Below, piece after piece: positions 56,805 to 64,000 of a DNA stretch of 64,000 bases. Below the pieces are notes generated by a model. It was not told the DNA's origin and searched no databases. It saw only the letters and a list, made by a program, of their open reading frames with translations. Numbering within the stretch: the stretch's first letter is position 1; each line of letters opens with the position of its first letter. The position numbers and the translations under genes were made by a program. This stretch comes from Caulobacter segnis (GTDB lineage Bacteria; Pseudomonadota; Alphaproteobacteria; Caulobacterales; Caulobacteraceae), in the NCBI RefSeq assembly GCF_029543125.1, contig NZ_JARQWW010000008.1, positions 1 to 64,000 on the forward strand, read 5' to 3'.

Positions 56805-57656
56805 ATGCGGCGTCTCACCGCACAGGACATCGCCTTCGTGCCATTCCCCGAATTTCTCGATCCCATCCTCATCCAGATCGGCCCCTTCGCCATCCGCTGG
56901 TACGCTCTGGCCTATGTGGCCGGCATCCTGCTGGGCTGGCGCTATGCCGTCGGCCTGGTGAAGAACCCGCGCCTGTGGGGCGGCCAGACGCCGCCGATCA
57001 CGCCGGAGAAGATCGACGACCTGATCTTGTGGATCACCCTGGGCGTCATCGGCGGGGGGCGGCTGGGCTATGTGCTGTTCTACAGCCCGGCCATCATCGT
57101 CGAGAACCCGATCGAGATCCTGCAGGTCTGGAACGGTGGCATGAGCTTCCATGGCGGCTGCCTCGGCGTGATCGTCGCCGTGATCGCCTTCGCCTGGGGC
57201 AACAAGATCGACATACGCCGCCTGGGCGACGTGGTGGCCCCGGCCGTGCCCTTCGGCCTGTTCTTCGGCCGCCTGGCCAACTTCATCAACGGCGAGCTGT
57301 GGGGCCGCGTCACCGACGCGCCCTGGGGCGTGATCTTCCCCGGCGCGGGGCCGTATCCGCGCCATCCCAGCCAGATCTATGAGGCGGCTTTGGAAGGCCT
57401 GGCTCTGTTTATCCTGCTGCGTCTGGCCACCCACAAGTGGATGTGGCTGCAACGTCGCGGCGCGGTGGCCGGCCTGTTCCTGGTGGGCTACGCGGTGTTC
57501 CGCGCCAGCCTGGAGAACGTGCGCCAGCCGGACGCCTTCATGCCGAACTTCCCGCTGGGCCTGACCATGGGGATGATGCTGTCCCTGCCCATGCTGGCGG
57601 CGGGCGTCATCTTCATCGCCCTGGCCCTGCGCGAACCCCATCCCGAAAAGGCATAG
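56805..57656 (+). CDS. lgt: Prolipoprotein diacylglyceryl transferase
   Basis: The inner-membrane enzyme that attaches diacylglycerol to the lipobox Cys of prolipoproteins. The 283-residue protein has about seven helices, the segment VWNGGMSFHGGCLGVIVA with the catalytic-region His, FGRLANFINGELWGR (the Lgt signature) and RHPSQIYEAALEG. The ATG at 56805 is preferred to a TTG one codon earlier. Essential enzyme; followed by midA after 9 bases. Confidence 0.95.
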   Translation: MRRLTAQDIAFVPFPEFLDPILIQIGPFAIRWYALAYVAGILLGWRYAVGLVKNPRLWGGQTPPITPEKIDDLILWITLGVIGGGRLGYVLFYSPAIIVENPIEILQVWNGGMSFHGGCLGVIVAVIAFAWGNKIDIRRLGDVVAPAVPFGLFFGRLANFINGELWGRVTDAPWGVIFPGAGPYPRHPSQIYEAALEGLALFILLRLATHKWMWLQRRGAVAGLFLVGYAVFRASLENVRQPDAFMPNFPLGLTMGMMLSLPMLAAGVIFIALALREPHPEKA

Positions 57657-57665
57657 GGCCGGTCC

Positions 57666-58733
57666 ATGAGCCTGCGTGACCGGCTGATCGCAGAGATCTC
57701 GGCGACCGGCCCGATCAGCGTCGCCGACTACATGCTGCGCTGCCTGCACGACCCGCGGAACGGCTACTACGCCACGCGTCCGGCCCTGGGCGCGGGCGGC
57801 GACTTCATCACCGCGCCCCTGATCAGCCAGATGTTCGGCGAACTGATCGGCCTGTGGTGCGCGGAGGTCTGGAGCCGGCTGGGCGAGCCTGCGCAGTTCC
57901 GGCTGGTCGAGGCGGGGCCCGGCGACGGCACGCTGATGAGCGACCTGCTGCGCGCCGCGCGCCTGGCGCCGGGTTTCATCGCCGGCGCCGACCTGTGGCT
58001 GGTGGAGACCTCCCGCCCCCTGCGCGCGCTTCAGGCCGAAAAGCTGGCGGGCGCCCCGCTGACGCCGCGATGGGCTGACGACCTGGATCAGGTCCCCGGC
58101 GGCGCACCTTTGATCCTGGCCTCCAACGAGCTGCTGGACTGCCTGCCCGCCCGGCAATTCGTGCGCACCGGGCAAGGATGGGCTGAGCGGCTGGTGGCCC
58201 TGGACGATGACGGCGCCCTGGCGTTCCGCCTTGGTCCGCCCGCCCCGGCGCCGACGGCGGCCGAAATCCCGCTGGGCGTGGTGTTCGAAACGTCTCCCGT
58301 CCAGCAGGCTTTCGGCTCAAGCTTGGGCGAACGGATCGCGCGCGACGGGGGAGCCGCCCTGCTGATCGATTACGGTCGAGACGCGCCAGGTCCTGGCGAC
58401 ACCCTGCAGGCGCTGAAGGATCACCAGAAGGTCGATCCCCTCGCCTGCCCCGGCGAGGCCGACCTCACCGTCCACGCCGACTTCCCCGCCGCCCTCGCCG
58501 CCGCGCGGCAAGCCGGCGCATCGACCGCGCCGATCCTTGGCCAAGGCAAATTCCTTGCCCGCCTAGGCATCGAGCAACGCGCCGCCGCTTTGGCCGCCGC
58601 CCGCCCGGATCGCGCCGAGGTGATCGACCGCCAGCTTGCCCGCCTGGTCGAACCCGATCAGATGGGGACTCTTTTCAAGGCGGCGTGCGTTCATTCCCAG
58701 AACCTTGTCCCGCCCGGTTTCGAAGAGGCCTGA
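57666..58733 (+). CDS. Class I SAM-dependent methyltransferase, NDUFAF7/MidA family
   Basis: A 355-residue protein of the NDUFAF7/MidA family, related to a mitochondrial enzyme that dimethylates an Arg of complex I. Seen are DPRNGYYATRPALGAGGDFITAPLISQMFGE and VEAGPGDGTLMSDLLRA, the SAM-binding region, then SNELLDCLPARQFV and LLIDYGRDAPGPGDTLQALKDH. The target here is inferred to be the complex I subunit homologue. Its gene is in an lgt-midA-pgeF run, an arrangement common in alphaproteobacteria. Confidence 0.9.
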   Translation: MSLRDRLIAEISATGPISVADYMLRCLHDPRNGYYATRPALGAGGDFITAPLISQMFGELIGLWCAEVWSRLGEPAQFRLVEAGPGDGTLMSDLLRAARLAPGFIAGADLWLVETSRPLRALQAEKLAGAPLTPRWADDLDQVPGGAPLILASNELLDCLPARQFVRTGQGWAERLVALDDDGALAFRLGPPAPAPTAAEIPLGVVFETSPVQQAFGSSLGERIARDGGAALLIDYGRDAPGPGDTLQALKDHQKVDPLACPGEADLTVHADFPAALAAARQAGASTAPILGQGKFLARLGIEQRAAALAAARPDRAEVIDRQLARLVEPDQMGTLFKAACVHSQNLVPPGFEEA

Positions 58734-58737
58734 TCGC

Positions 58738-59514
58738 TTGACCGAACTGCCCTCAGTCCAGTCCGCCCTGCTGGCCGCCGTCCCCGGCGTCCGCCACGCC
58801 TTCTTCACCCGCAAGGGCGGCGTCTCGACCGGCATCTATGACAGCCTGAACATCGGCCGGGGCTCGAAGGACGAGCCTGCCGACGTGGCCGAAAACCGCG
58901 CCCGCGCCGCCGCCCATTTCGGCGGCAAGTCCGGCGACCTGGACACCTGCTTCCAGATCCATTCGACCATCGCCATCGTCGCCGACGGCTCCTGGGGCGA
59001 TGCACGGCCGGAGGGTGACGCCATCGTCTCCAAGACCCCCGGCGTCATCTGCGGCGCGCTTTCGGCCGACTGCGCACCCGTCCTGATCGTCGACCCCGTG
59101 GCCCGCATCGTCGCCTCGGCCCATGCCGGCTGGCGCGGGGCGCTGGACGGCGTGGTGCAGTCGGCGGTGGACACCATGGTCGAGCTTGGCGCCGATCCGA
59201 CCAACATGATCGCCGCCGTGGGCCCCTGCATCGGCCCCGCCTCCTACGAGGTTGGCCTCGACTTCTTCGAACGCTTCGCCGCCGACGCCCCAGGCTCCGA
59301 ACAGTTCTTCTCGACCGGCAAGTCCGCCGACAAGCGCCAGTTCGACCTGCCCGCCTTCGTGCTCGAGCGCCTGCGCGCGGCCGGGGTCGAGCAACGCGAG
59401 TGGGTCGGTCGCGACACCTGCGCCGAGGAAAACCTGTTCTTTTCCAACCGCAGGGCGGTGCTGCGCGGCGAAGGCGACTATGGGCGCCTTCTGTCGGCGA
59501 TCATGCTGACCTGA
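58738..59514 (+). CDS. pgeF: Peptidoglycan editing factor / YfiH laccase-fold protein
   Basis: A 258-residue YfiH/PgeF protein with the metal His/Cys motifs: TCFQIHST, SADCAPVLIVDP and AHAGWRGALDGV, and the GPCIGPASYEV segment. PgeF corrects wrongly incorporated amino acids in peptidoglycan precursors; other members have polyphenol oxidase activity. The start is TTG at 58738 with GAAGAGG upstream, in a frame without a nearby ATG. It follows midA at 4 bases and is likely co-translated. Confidence 0.9.
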   Translation: MTELPSVQSALLAAVPGVRHAFFTRKGGVSTGIYDSLNIGRGSKDEPADVAENRARAAAHFGGKSGDLDTCFQIHSTIAIVADGSWGDARPEGDAIVSKTPGVICGALSADCAPVLIVDPVARIVASAHAGWRGALDGVVQSAVDTMVELGADPTNMIAAVGPCIGPASYEVGLDFFERFAADAPGSEQFFSTGKSADKRQFDLPAFVLERLRAAGVEQREWVGRDTCAEENLFFSNRRAVLRGEGDYGRLLSAIMLT

Positions 59515-59614
59515 AAGCCACGCTCGGGCGTTTAGGGATTCTTGAGCTTGTTCTCAGCCGACTCCCTGCTAGAAGCCCGCGCAACACCACAACAGTTCTG
59601 CGACGGGGCCCTCG

Positions 59615-60553
59615 ATGAAGCTGCTGGCTGGCAACTCCAACCGTACTCTCGCGGGCGCGATCGCCGACTACCTGGACCTACCGCTGACCAAGGCTCAGGT
59701 CCGCCGCTTCGCCGACAACGAGGTGTTCGTCACCATCGACGAGAACGTCCGCGGCGAGGACGTCTTCATCATCCAGTCGACGTCGTATCCGGCGAACGAC
59801 AACCTGATGGAGCTGTTGATCTGCATCGACGCCCTGAAGCGCGCGTCGGGCAAGCGGATCACCGCCGTGGTTCCCTATTTCGGCTACGCCCGGCAGGACC
59901 GTAAGACCGGCGGCCGCACCCCTATTTCAGCAAAGCTGGTGGCCAACCTGATCACCCGCGCCGGCGCCGACCGCGTCCTGACCATGGACCTGCACGCCGG
60001 CCAGATTCAGGGCTTCTTCGACATTCCCACGGACAATCTGCTGCCGACCCCGCTGCTGGCCGCCGACATCCGCGAGAACTACACCAAGGCCGCCGACCTG
60101 ATGATCGTGTCGCCGGACGTGGGCGGCGTGGTCCGCGCCCGCGCCCTGGCCAAGCGTCTCGACGCGGACCTGGCCATCGTCGACAAGCGCCGCTCCGGTC
60201 CCGGCCAGAGCGAGGTCATGAACATCATCGGCGACGTCCAGGGCCGCCGCTGCATCCTGTTCGACGACATCGCCGACAGCGCCGGCACCTTGTGCAACGC
60301 CGCCGAGGCCCTGATCGCCAACGGCGCCACCGAAGTCGCCGCCTACGTCACCCACGGCGTCCTGTCCGGCGCGGCCTATGACCGGGTCGGCAAATCCGTG
60401 CTCAAGGAACTGGTGGTCACCGACTCCATCGAGCAGCCGGAAGAAGCCCTGAAGTCCTGCGGCAAGGTCCGCCTGGTCTCCTGCGCCCCGCTGATCGGCG
60501 AAGCCATCCGCCGCATCGCCAACGAAGAGTCCGTGTCGAAGCTGTTCGACTAA
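59615..60553 (+). CDS. prs: Ribose-phosphate pyrophosphokinase
   Basis: Makes PRPP from ribose 5-phosphate and ATP for nucleotide, histidine and NAD synthesis (including NadC here). The 312-residue protein shows [41 protein letters not shown] (ATP loop), [19 protein letters not shown] and the PRPP-binding [15 protein letters not shown]. Length is standard. GCTAGAA near 59569 with an upstream TTG-rich box may be the promoter. Confidence 0.96.
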   Translation: MKLLAGNSNRTLAGAIADYLDLPLTKAQVRRFADNEVFVTIDENVRGEDVFIIQSTSYPANDNLMELLICIDALKRASGKRITAVVPYFGYARQDRKTGGRTPISAKLVANLITRAGADRVLTMDLHAGQIQGFFDIPTDNLLPTPLLAADIRENYTKAADLMIVSPDVGGVVRARALAKRLDADLAIVDKRRSGPGQSEVMNIIGDVQGRRCILFDDIADSAGTLCNAAEALIANGATEVAAYVTHGVLSGAAYDRVGKSVLKELVVTDSIEQPEEALKSCGKVRLVSCAPLIGEAIRRIANEESVSKLFD

Positions 60554-60630
60554 GCCCGCGCGCCTAGGCTCACCCTCTTTAAATTCAACAGTTTTCACGA
60601 GGTTCGCCTTGCCAGGATCGCCGTTCGCCG

Positions 60631-60660
60631 CCTAGATATGTAAGCGCTTATATATCTAGG
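60631..60660. promoter_or_regulatory. 30-bp palindrome overlapping the ribosome site of the beta-lactamase-like gene
   Basis: CCTAGATAT (60631-60639) pairs with ATATCTAGG (60652-60660), and the centre TAAGCGCTTA (60641-60650) is itself symmetric; only one base pair (positions 60640/60651) mismatches. The right end overlaps the AGGTGG ribosome site. The AAGCGCTT core resembles LacI-family operators. It may be a repressor site, an RNA hairpin, or both. Confidence 0.75.
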
Positions 60661-60668
60661 TGGCCTGA

Positions 60669-62069
60669 GTGATCCAACGACGCTGCTTTCTTGCCCGCTC
60701 CGCCGCGTTGCTGGCCGCGCCCCTCGCCACATGCGCCCAGGCGCAGAGCGCAGCCTCTCTGCCCGCCGACCTCGCCAACCAGCTCGAGGCCCATGCCCGC
60801 AAGGCGCCTACCGCCGGCGCGGCGGTGGCTGTGGCGCGCGGCGGAACGCTGCTGGGAAGCTGGACATACGGCTTCGCCTCTTTGGCCTTCGAGACGCCGG
60901 TGAGGGACGACACCCTGTTCGCCTGCGCTTCGGTCGGAAAACATGTGACGGCGTTGGGCATCCTGAAGCTGGTGGACCAAGGCCGCGTGACGCTGGACGC
61001 CTCCGTCAGCGCCTATCTGCCGAACGTCCCGGCGGCGTGGGCGGACCGATCCATCCGATCCTTGCTGAACCACACCAGCGGCATTCCCGACCACTCGCTC
61101 GCGCCGTTCAAGCCTTCGCTGACCGAGGACGATCCCAGCCGCGAGGAGTTTCTGAAGCGCGCGCTCTATCGCGAGCCGTTGTTCGCCCCTGGCCAAGGTT
61201 GGTCCTACTGCAACACCAACTATGTGCTGCTGGGCTGGATCGTCGAGGACATGATGGGTGCGCCCCTAGCCGAGGCGCTGCGCCAGAACGTGCTCCGGGG
61301 CCTGCCCACCGCGCGATATGACGGCCCCGGCGTGGTGACCCCACGCCTCGCCGAGCCCTACCAATACTATCAGCGCTACTGGCGCGTGCCCGAGGCCCAG
61401 ACCGACCAAGCCAGCGGCGCGGGCGGCGTGCAGCTTTCGGTGCGCGACATCGCCCCCTGGGGCCAAGCCCTGAGCCAAGACCGCGTGGCGAGCCGCCAGG
61501 CTATGCGCCAGGCCCTTGAATGGGCGACCCTGGGGTCTGGCCAGCGCCTGCCCTATGGGTTCGGCTGGTTCTTGGATGAGGTGAGGGGCGAGCCCGTGCA
61601 ATGGCACACCGGCGGCGCGCCCGGTCATACGGCCGTCCTGCTGCGGCATGGCGCCGAGGACCTGACCGTGGCGGTGATGATGAACACCGATCCGCCCAGC
61701 CGCTTCCTGCGGACCATGGCCTGGACGGCGGCCCGCGCCTTCGCCCCACAGGCGACCTATCTGGATCTGCCGCCCCTGCGGCGCGATCGTGTCGATCAAC
61801 GCCTGGCCGACCTGATCGGCGCCGGCGGCCCGCTCAAGCCGTCGCCTGGCGTGTTCTCGGAGGATTTCGCCCGTGTTCTGGCCGATCCTGTCGAGCAGCG
61901 CCGGTTCGCCATCGGCTTCAAGACCGACGCCCAGGCGACGCCGATCGAGGAGTACAAGGTCGAGCGCGGACGCATGCGCCGCTACCAGATCGAGGACGCC
62001 GACAAGACCGATTGGCGACTGGTCGGCTTTGACGACCAGGACCGCATCTTCTGGATTTGGGGCTGCTAG
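60669..62069 (+). CDS. Serine hydrolase, class C beta-lactamase family
   Basis: A 466-residue secreted serine hydrolase. A signal with twin-Arg-like start (QRRCFLARSAALLAAPLATCAQAQ) precedes the domain. Seen: DDTLFACASVGKHVTALGIL with the SVGK catalytic motif, then GWSYCNTNYVLLGWIVE (YxN) and the C-terminal region HTGGAPGHTAVLLRH. SxxK and YxN are present. This is an esterase/beta-lactamase relative, not necessarily an antibiotic-resistance enzyme. The start is GTG at 60669. A 30-bp palindrome overlaps its ribosome site. Confidence 0.85.
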   Translation: MIQRRCFLARSAALLAAPLATCAQAQSAASLPADLANQLEAHARKAPTAGAAVAVARGGTLLGSWTYGFASLAFETPVRDDTLFACASVGKHVTALGILKLVDQGRVTLDASVSAYLPNVPAAWADRSIRSLLNHTSGIPDHSLAPFKPSLTEDDPSREEFLKRALYREPLFAPGQGWSYCNTNYVLLGWIVEDMMGAPLAEALRQNVLRGLPTARYDGPGVVTPRLAEPYQYYQRYWRVPEAQTDQASGAGGVQLSVRDIAPWGQALSQDRVASRQAMRQALEWATLGSGQRLPYGFGWFLDEVRGEPVQWHTGGAPGHTAVLLRHGAEDLTVAVMMNTDPPSRFLRTMAWTAARAFAPQATYLDLPPLRRDRVDQRLADLIGAGGPLKPSPGVFSEDFARVLADPVEQRRFAIGFKTDAQATPIEEYKVERGRMRRYQIEDADKTDWRLVGFDDQDRIFWIWGC

Positions 62070-62488
62070 GCCCGGACGGCGGTGATCTCGACCCCCGCCG
62101 CCTGAGCGTTCGGGGCCAGGGCCAGAGGTTTCTCCACGCGGACGCGCACGCGGGTCACGCGGCTGTCGGCCAGACAGGCGTGGGCCAGTCGTTCGGCGAA
62201 GGTCTCGACCAGGTCGATGCGTCCCTCGGCCACGATGGCGCGGGCGGCTTCGCCCACGCTTTCGTAGTTCACGGTGTCGGCCAGACGCTCGAAGCCCGAG
62301 GCGGCGACGTCCATCTCCACATCCACCACCAGCGGCTGCAGGCGGCCATGCTCGTGCTTGTAGACGCCGATCTCGGCCTCCACGGCCAGGCCGCGCACGA
62401 ACACCTTCACGCCAACCACGCGGGTGGCGGGCTGTTCGTCAGTGGAGAATTGCAGAGGGCTGGGGGCGGTCACGGTCCGGCCTTTCAA
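62066..62488 (-). CDS. folB: Dihydroneopterin aldolase
   Basis: A 140-residue folate-pathway enzyme that cleaves 7,8-dihydroneopterin to 6-hydroxymethyl-dihydropterin. Seen: VVGVKVFVRGLAVEAEIGVYKHEHGRLQPLVVDVEMDV, DTVNYESVGEAARAIV and VETFAERLAHACL, with the active-site Glu and Lys region. The start is TTG at 62488, overlapping the stop of the upstream SDR gene (TTGA). A 20-residue N-terminal extension is present. It shares CTAG with the convergent serine hydrolase stop. Confidence 0.9.
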   Translation of the reverse strand: MKGRTVTAPSPLQFSTDEQPATRVVGVKVFVRGLAVEAEIGVYKHEHGRLQPLVVDVEMDVAASGFERLADTVNYESVGEAARAIVAEGRIDLVETFAERLAHACLADSRVTRVRVRVEKPLALAPNAQAAGVEITAVRA

Positions 62489-63216
62489 GCGCCGATGATG
62501 TCGGGCGTCCGCCAGGCGAGATGCTGGCCGCCATCGACGGCGATCATCTGGCCCGTCACCGACCCTGCGTCAATCAGGTAGCGCAGGGCTGCGGCGATCT
62601 CGTCCGGCGACGCGGGCTTGCCCAGGGGCACATTGGCCGCTTCCTGGTCGAACTCGCCGTTGTTCTGATGGATCGAGGCCAGGGTCGGTCCCGGTCCGAT
62701 GGCGTTGACGCGGATGCGCGGCGCCAACGCCTGAGCCAGGGTCTGGGTCGCCCACCAAAGGCCCGCCTTGGACAGGCTGTAGCTGAAGAACTGCGGGTTC
62801 GGCCGCCAGACACGCTGGTCGACGATGTTGACGATCAGGCTGTCGTCCGGCGCCTGCGCCGCGAAGGCCTGGGCCAGCAGGATGGGGGCCCGCAGGTTGG
62901 CGCCCATATGCGCGTCAAAGCTTTCCGCGGTCAGGGTCTCGATGCGGTCGTCCTGGAACAGGGACGCGCAGTTGACCAGCAGGGTCAGCGGCTCCCCCAC
63001 GGCGGTCAGCAGGGCGCCCCGCTCCGCATCGTGGGTCAGATCGGCATGGGCCGCGACCGCGCGACGCCCCAGGGCCTCGATCCGCGCCACCGTCTCGGCG
63101 GCGTCCTCGGCCGCGCCACGGTGATGCACCACAACGTCATAGCCCGCCTGCGCGCACGCGATGGCCAGAGCCTGCCCGATCCGTCGAGCGGCTCCCGTGA
63201 CCAGGGCCCATCCCAT
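62485..63216 (-). CDS. SDR family oxidoreductase, FolM/pteridine reductase-like
   Basis: A 243-residue SDR with TGAARRIGQ near the N-terminus (the RRIG variant found in pteridine reductases and FolM), NCASLFQDDRIETL, SYSLSKAGLWW (Tyr and Lys) and a C-terminal VDGGQHLAW. Its direct coupling to folB by a 4-base overlap suggests a pterin-reduction role, such as dihydromonapterin or dihydrofolate reductase. The ATG at 63216 is chosen; a longer frame adds 20 unlikely residues. Confidence 0.85.
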   Translation of the reverse strand: MGWALVTGAARRIGQALAIACAQAGYDVVVHHRGAAEDAAETVARIEALGRRAVAAHADLTHDAERGALLTAVGEPLTLLVNCASLFQDDRIETLTAESFDAHMGANLRAPILLAQAFAAQAPDDSLIVNIVDQRVWRPNPQFFSYSLSKAGLWWATQTLAQALAPRIRVNAIGPGPTLASIHQNNGEFDQEAANVPLGKPASPDEIAAALRYLIDAGSVTGQMIAVDGGQHLAWRTPDIIGA

Positions 63217-63236
63217 GCGCTTCACCCTTTCTAAAC

Positions 63237-63270
63237 TTGACAGCACAACTATCAGTTGAGCAGATCTAAA
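63237..63270. promoter_or_regulatory. Promoter/operator between folM-like and receiver gene
   Basis: TTGACA at 63237-63242 fits a -35 box on the plus strand. CAACT-ATC-AGTTG at 63246-63258 is a perfect dyad directly after it. Either may regulate both divergent genes. Confidence 0.45.
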
Positions 63271-63290
63271 ACACACGCCAAGATGCCCGC

Positions 63291-64000
63291 ATGGCCCGTC
63301 GCAATCCCAGCCTGGACAGTGAAGCCGCTGAGTTCCCGGTTCGCAAGGACGACGCCCGCGGCTGTGACCTCCACCATCTCTTCAGCAAGCTGACCGACCA
63401 GATCTGCGGTGAGTTCGTCACCCCCGACACGATCCTTTCCCTGAACCTCTGCCCTGAGCTTCGTGCGCCACGCCTCGTCGCGTCCCAGATCGCCGCCGAT
63501 CTCTTCCGGACCACGGTGCTCTGCGCCGCCGCCCTTTGGTCCGGGGGCGTACTGTCAATTCTGGCGGACGGCATCCCGACCGAGGTCAGCGTCGCGGTCG
63601 GCGTCCGTGTCGATCCCGCCACCACGCTTGATCACCCGGTGCTGCGCATGGCGGCCGCCACCGCGCGCGACGCCGAGGCCGAACTCACTGTCCGGATCAC
63701 GGGCGACCGCCTGACCCTGTCGCTGGTCATTCAGGCTCCGCTCGCCCCGCCCGGCGTCCTGCTTGTCGAGGCCGACAATCCGCAACGCGCGGAGATTCGC
63801 GCCGCCCTGCTGGACGCCGGTTTCGCCGTGGAGGTCGCGGCGGGACCGGAGGCCTTGCTGCGCCTGCTGGCGTCAGGGCCCTATGCGGCGGTGCTGATCG
63901 ATATGGAGGACGAAAGGTCGGACGTCGTCGCCATCGCCCGGACGGCGCGCGGCGCGCACCCGGATACGGCGGTCTTCGCCTTGGCGCCCCAGGACCTCGC
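63291..64000 (+). CDS. Receiver-domain-containing protein, 3' truncated by window end
   Basis: An uninterrupted frame of about 236 codons from ATG at 63291 to the end of the window. Residues about 30-155 resemble a degenerate histidine-phosphotransfer or kinase-like region (LHHLFSKLTDQICGEF, ILADGIPTEVSVAVG). From about 160 a receiver-like fold appears: VLLVEADNPQRAEIRAALLDAGFAVEVA, then GPYAAVLIDMEDERSDVV with an Asp at the phosphorylation site, and TAVFALAPQDL. The frame continues outside the window, perhaps into a second receiver or output domain. I cannot name the family. Confidence 0.7.
   Translation, partial: MARRNPSLDSEAAEFPVRKDDARGCDLHHLFSKLTDQICGEFVTPDTILSLNLCPELRAPRLVASQIAADLFRTTVLCAAALWSGGVLSILADGIPTEVSVAVGVRVDPATTLDHPVLRMAAATARDAEAELTVRITGDRLTLSLVIQAPLAPPGVLLVEADNPQRAEIRAALLDAGFAVEVAAGPEALLRLLASGPYAAVLIDMEDERSDVVAIARTARGAHPDTAVFALAPQDL

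Noticed and set aside
60669..62069. Antibiotic-resistance beta-lactamase
   Set aside because: Family members with SxxK and YxN are mostly esterases or peptidases; there is no other resistance gene nearby, so resistance is not claimed.

Overview
The window is chromosomal DNA of a high-GC alphaproteobacterium, most likely a member of the Caulobacteraceae (Caulobacter, Phenylobacterium or a relative). The signs are an fdxA-cdnL neighbourhood, an HWE-type sensor kinase, a UrcA-like protein, NDUFAF7/MidA, cobalt-chelatase CobT, and four promoters of the GGAAC-N16/17-(C/G)GTT type used by the alphaproteobacterial general stress sigma factor (EcfG/SigT). This placement is inference from gene content; no rRNA operon is present. 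There is no prophage, IS element or CRISPR array. The DNA is mostly housekeeping and conserved accessory genes, tightly packed, with several ATGA/TTGA overlaps and four convergent pairs whose stop codons overlap by exactly 4 bp.

Layout. 1-5 kb: NAD biosynthesis (nadB-nadC), an acyltransferase, two tiny hydrophilic genes behind a stress-type promoter and a ygiD-like dioxygenase. 5-9.8 kb: an isonitrile-hydratase-like gene facing a GlxA-type regulator, small membrane and DUF genes, and a SleB-type cell-wall hydrolase. 10-13 kb: a stress-type lipoprotein, a PadR/HAAS pair, and a MarR/SDR pair. 13.3-17.3 kb: uvrB, intergenic repeats, a broken YCII-domain gene and two tandem mini membrane proteins. 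17.4-23.4 kb: a PAS histidine kinase facing a lone receiver, then an L,D-transpeptidase and a VanY-like carboxypeptidase whose start codons overlap on opposite strands, and a secreted HExxH protein. 23.4-29.9 kb: a DUF3089 hydrolase with a frameshift in its signal peptide, DUF1328, cobT, a phytase-like lipoprotein, UrcA, a possible structured RNA, rpmB and DUF3617. 30-36.9 kb: OsmC, then a compact RNA-metabolism run (rsmC-like, rsuA-like, SUV3-like helicase, hslR-like), fdxA and cdnL. 37-43.5 kb: HWE kinase, dctA, tRNA-Arg(CCT), an isochorismatase-like hydrolase, TauE/SafE, HxlR and an acyl-CoA dehydrogenase-like gene. 43.6-52 kb: a PAS/HTH/HTH/alpha-beta-hydrolase regulator with two catalytic residues replaced, a Tat-exported hydrolase, LMW-PTP, a PEP-mutase-like gene, SIMPL, a small stress-type basic protein, selO and nhaA. 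52-64 kb: a TonB-dependent receptor, proC, YbjN, ubiK, lgt-midA-pgeF, prs, a class C beta-lactamase-like gene under a 30-bp palindrome, folB with an SDR, and a truncated receiver-containing gene.

The strongest unusual signals are the HTH-hydrolase fusion at 43601-45448 that has lost the nucleophile and histidine of its hydrolase domain, the four-member stress-promoter set, the duplicated mini membrane proteins at 16526-16983, the broken YCII gene, the frameshifted DUF3089 gene, the overlapping divergent start codons of two peptidoglycan enzymes, and the palindrome over the ribosome binding site at 60631-60660. All family assignments come from reading motifs; no database search was run.
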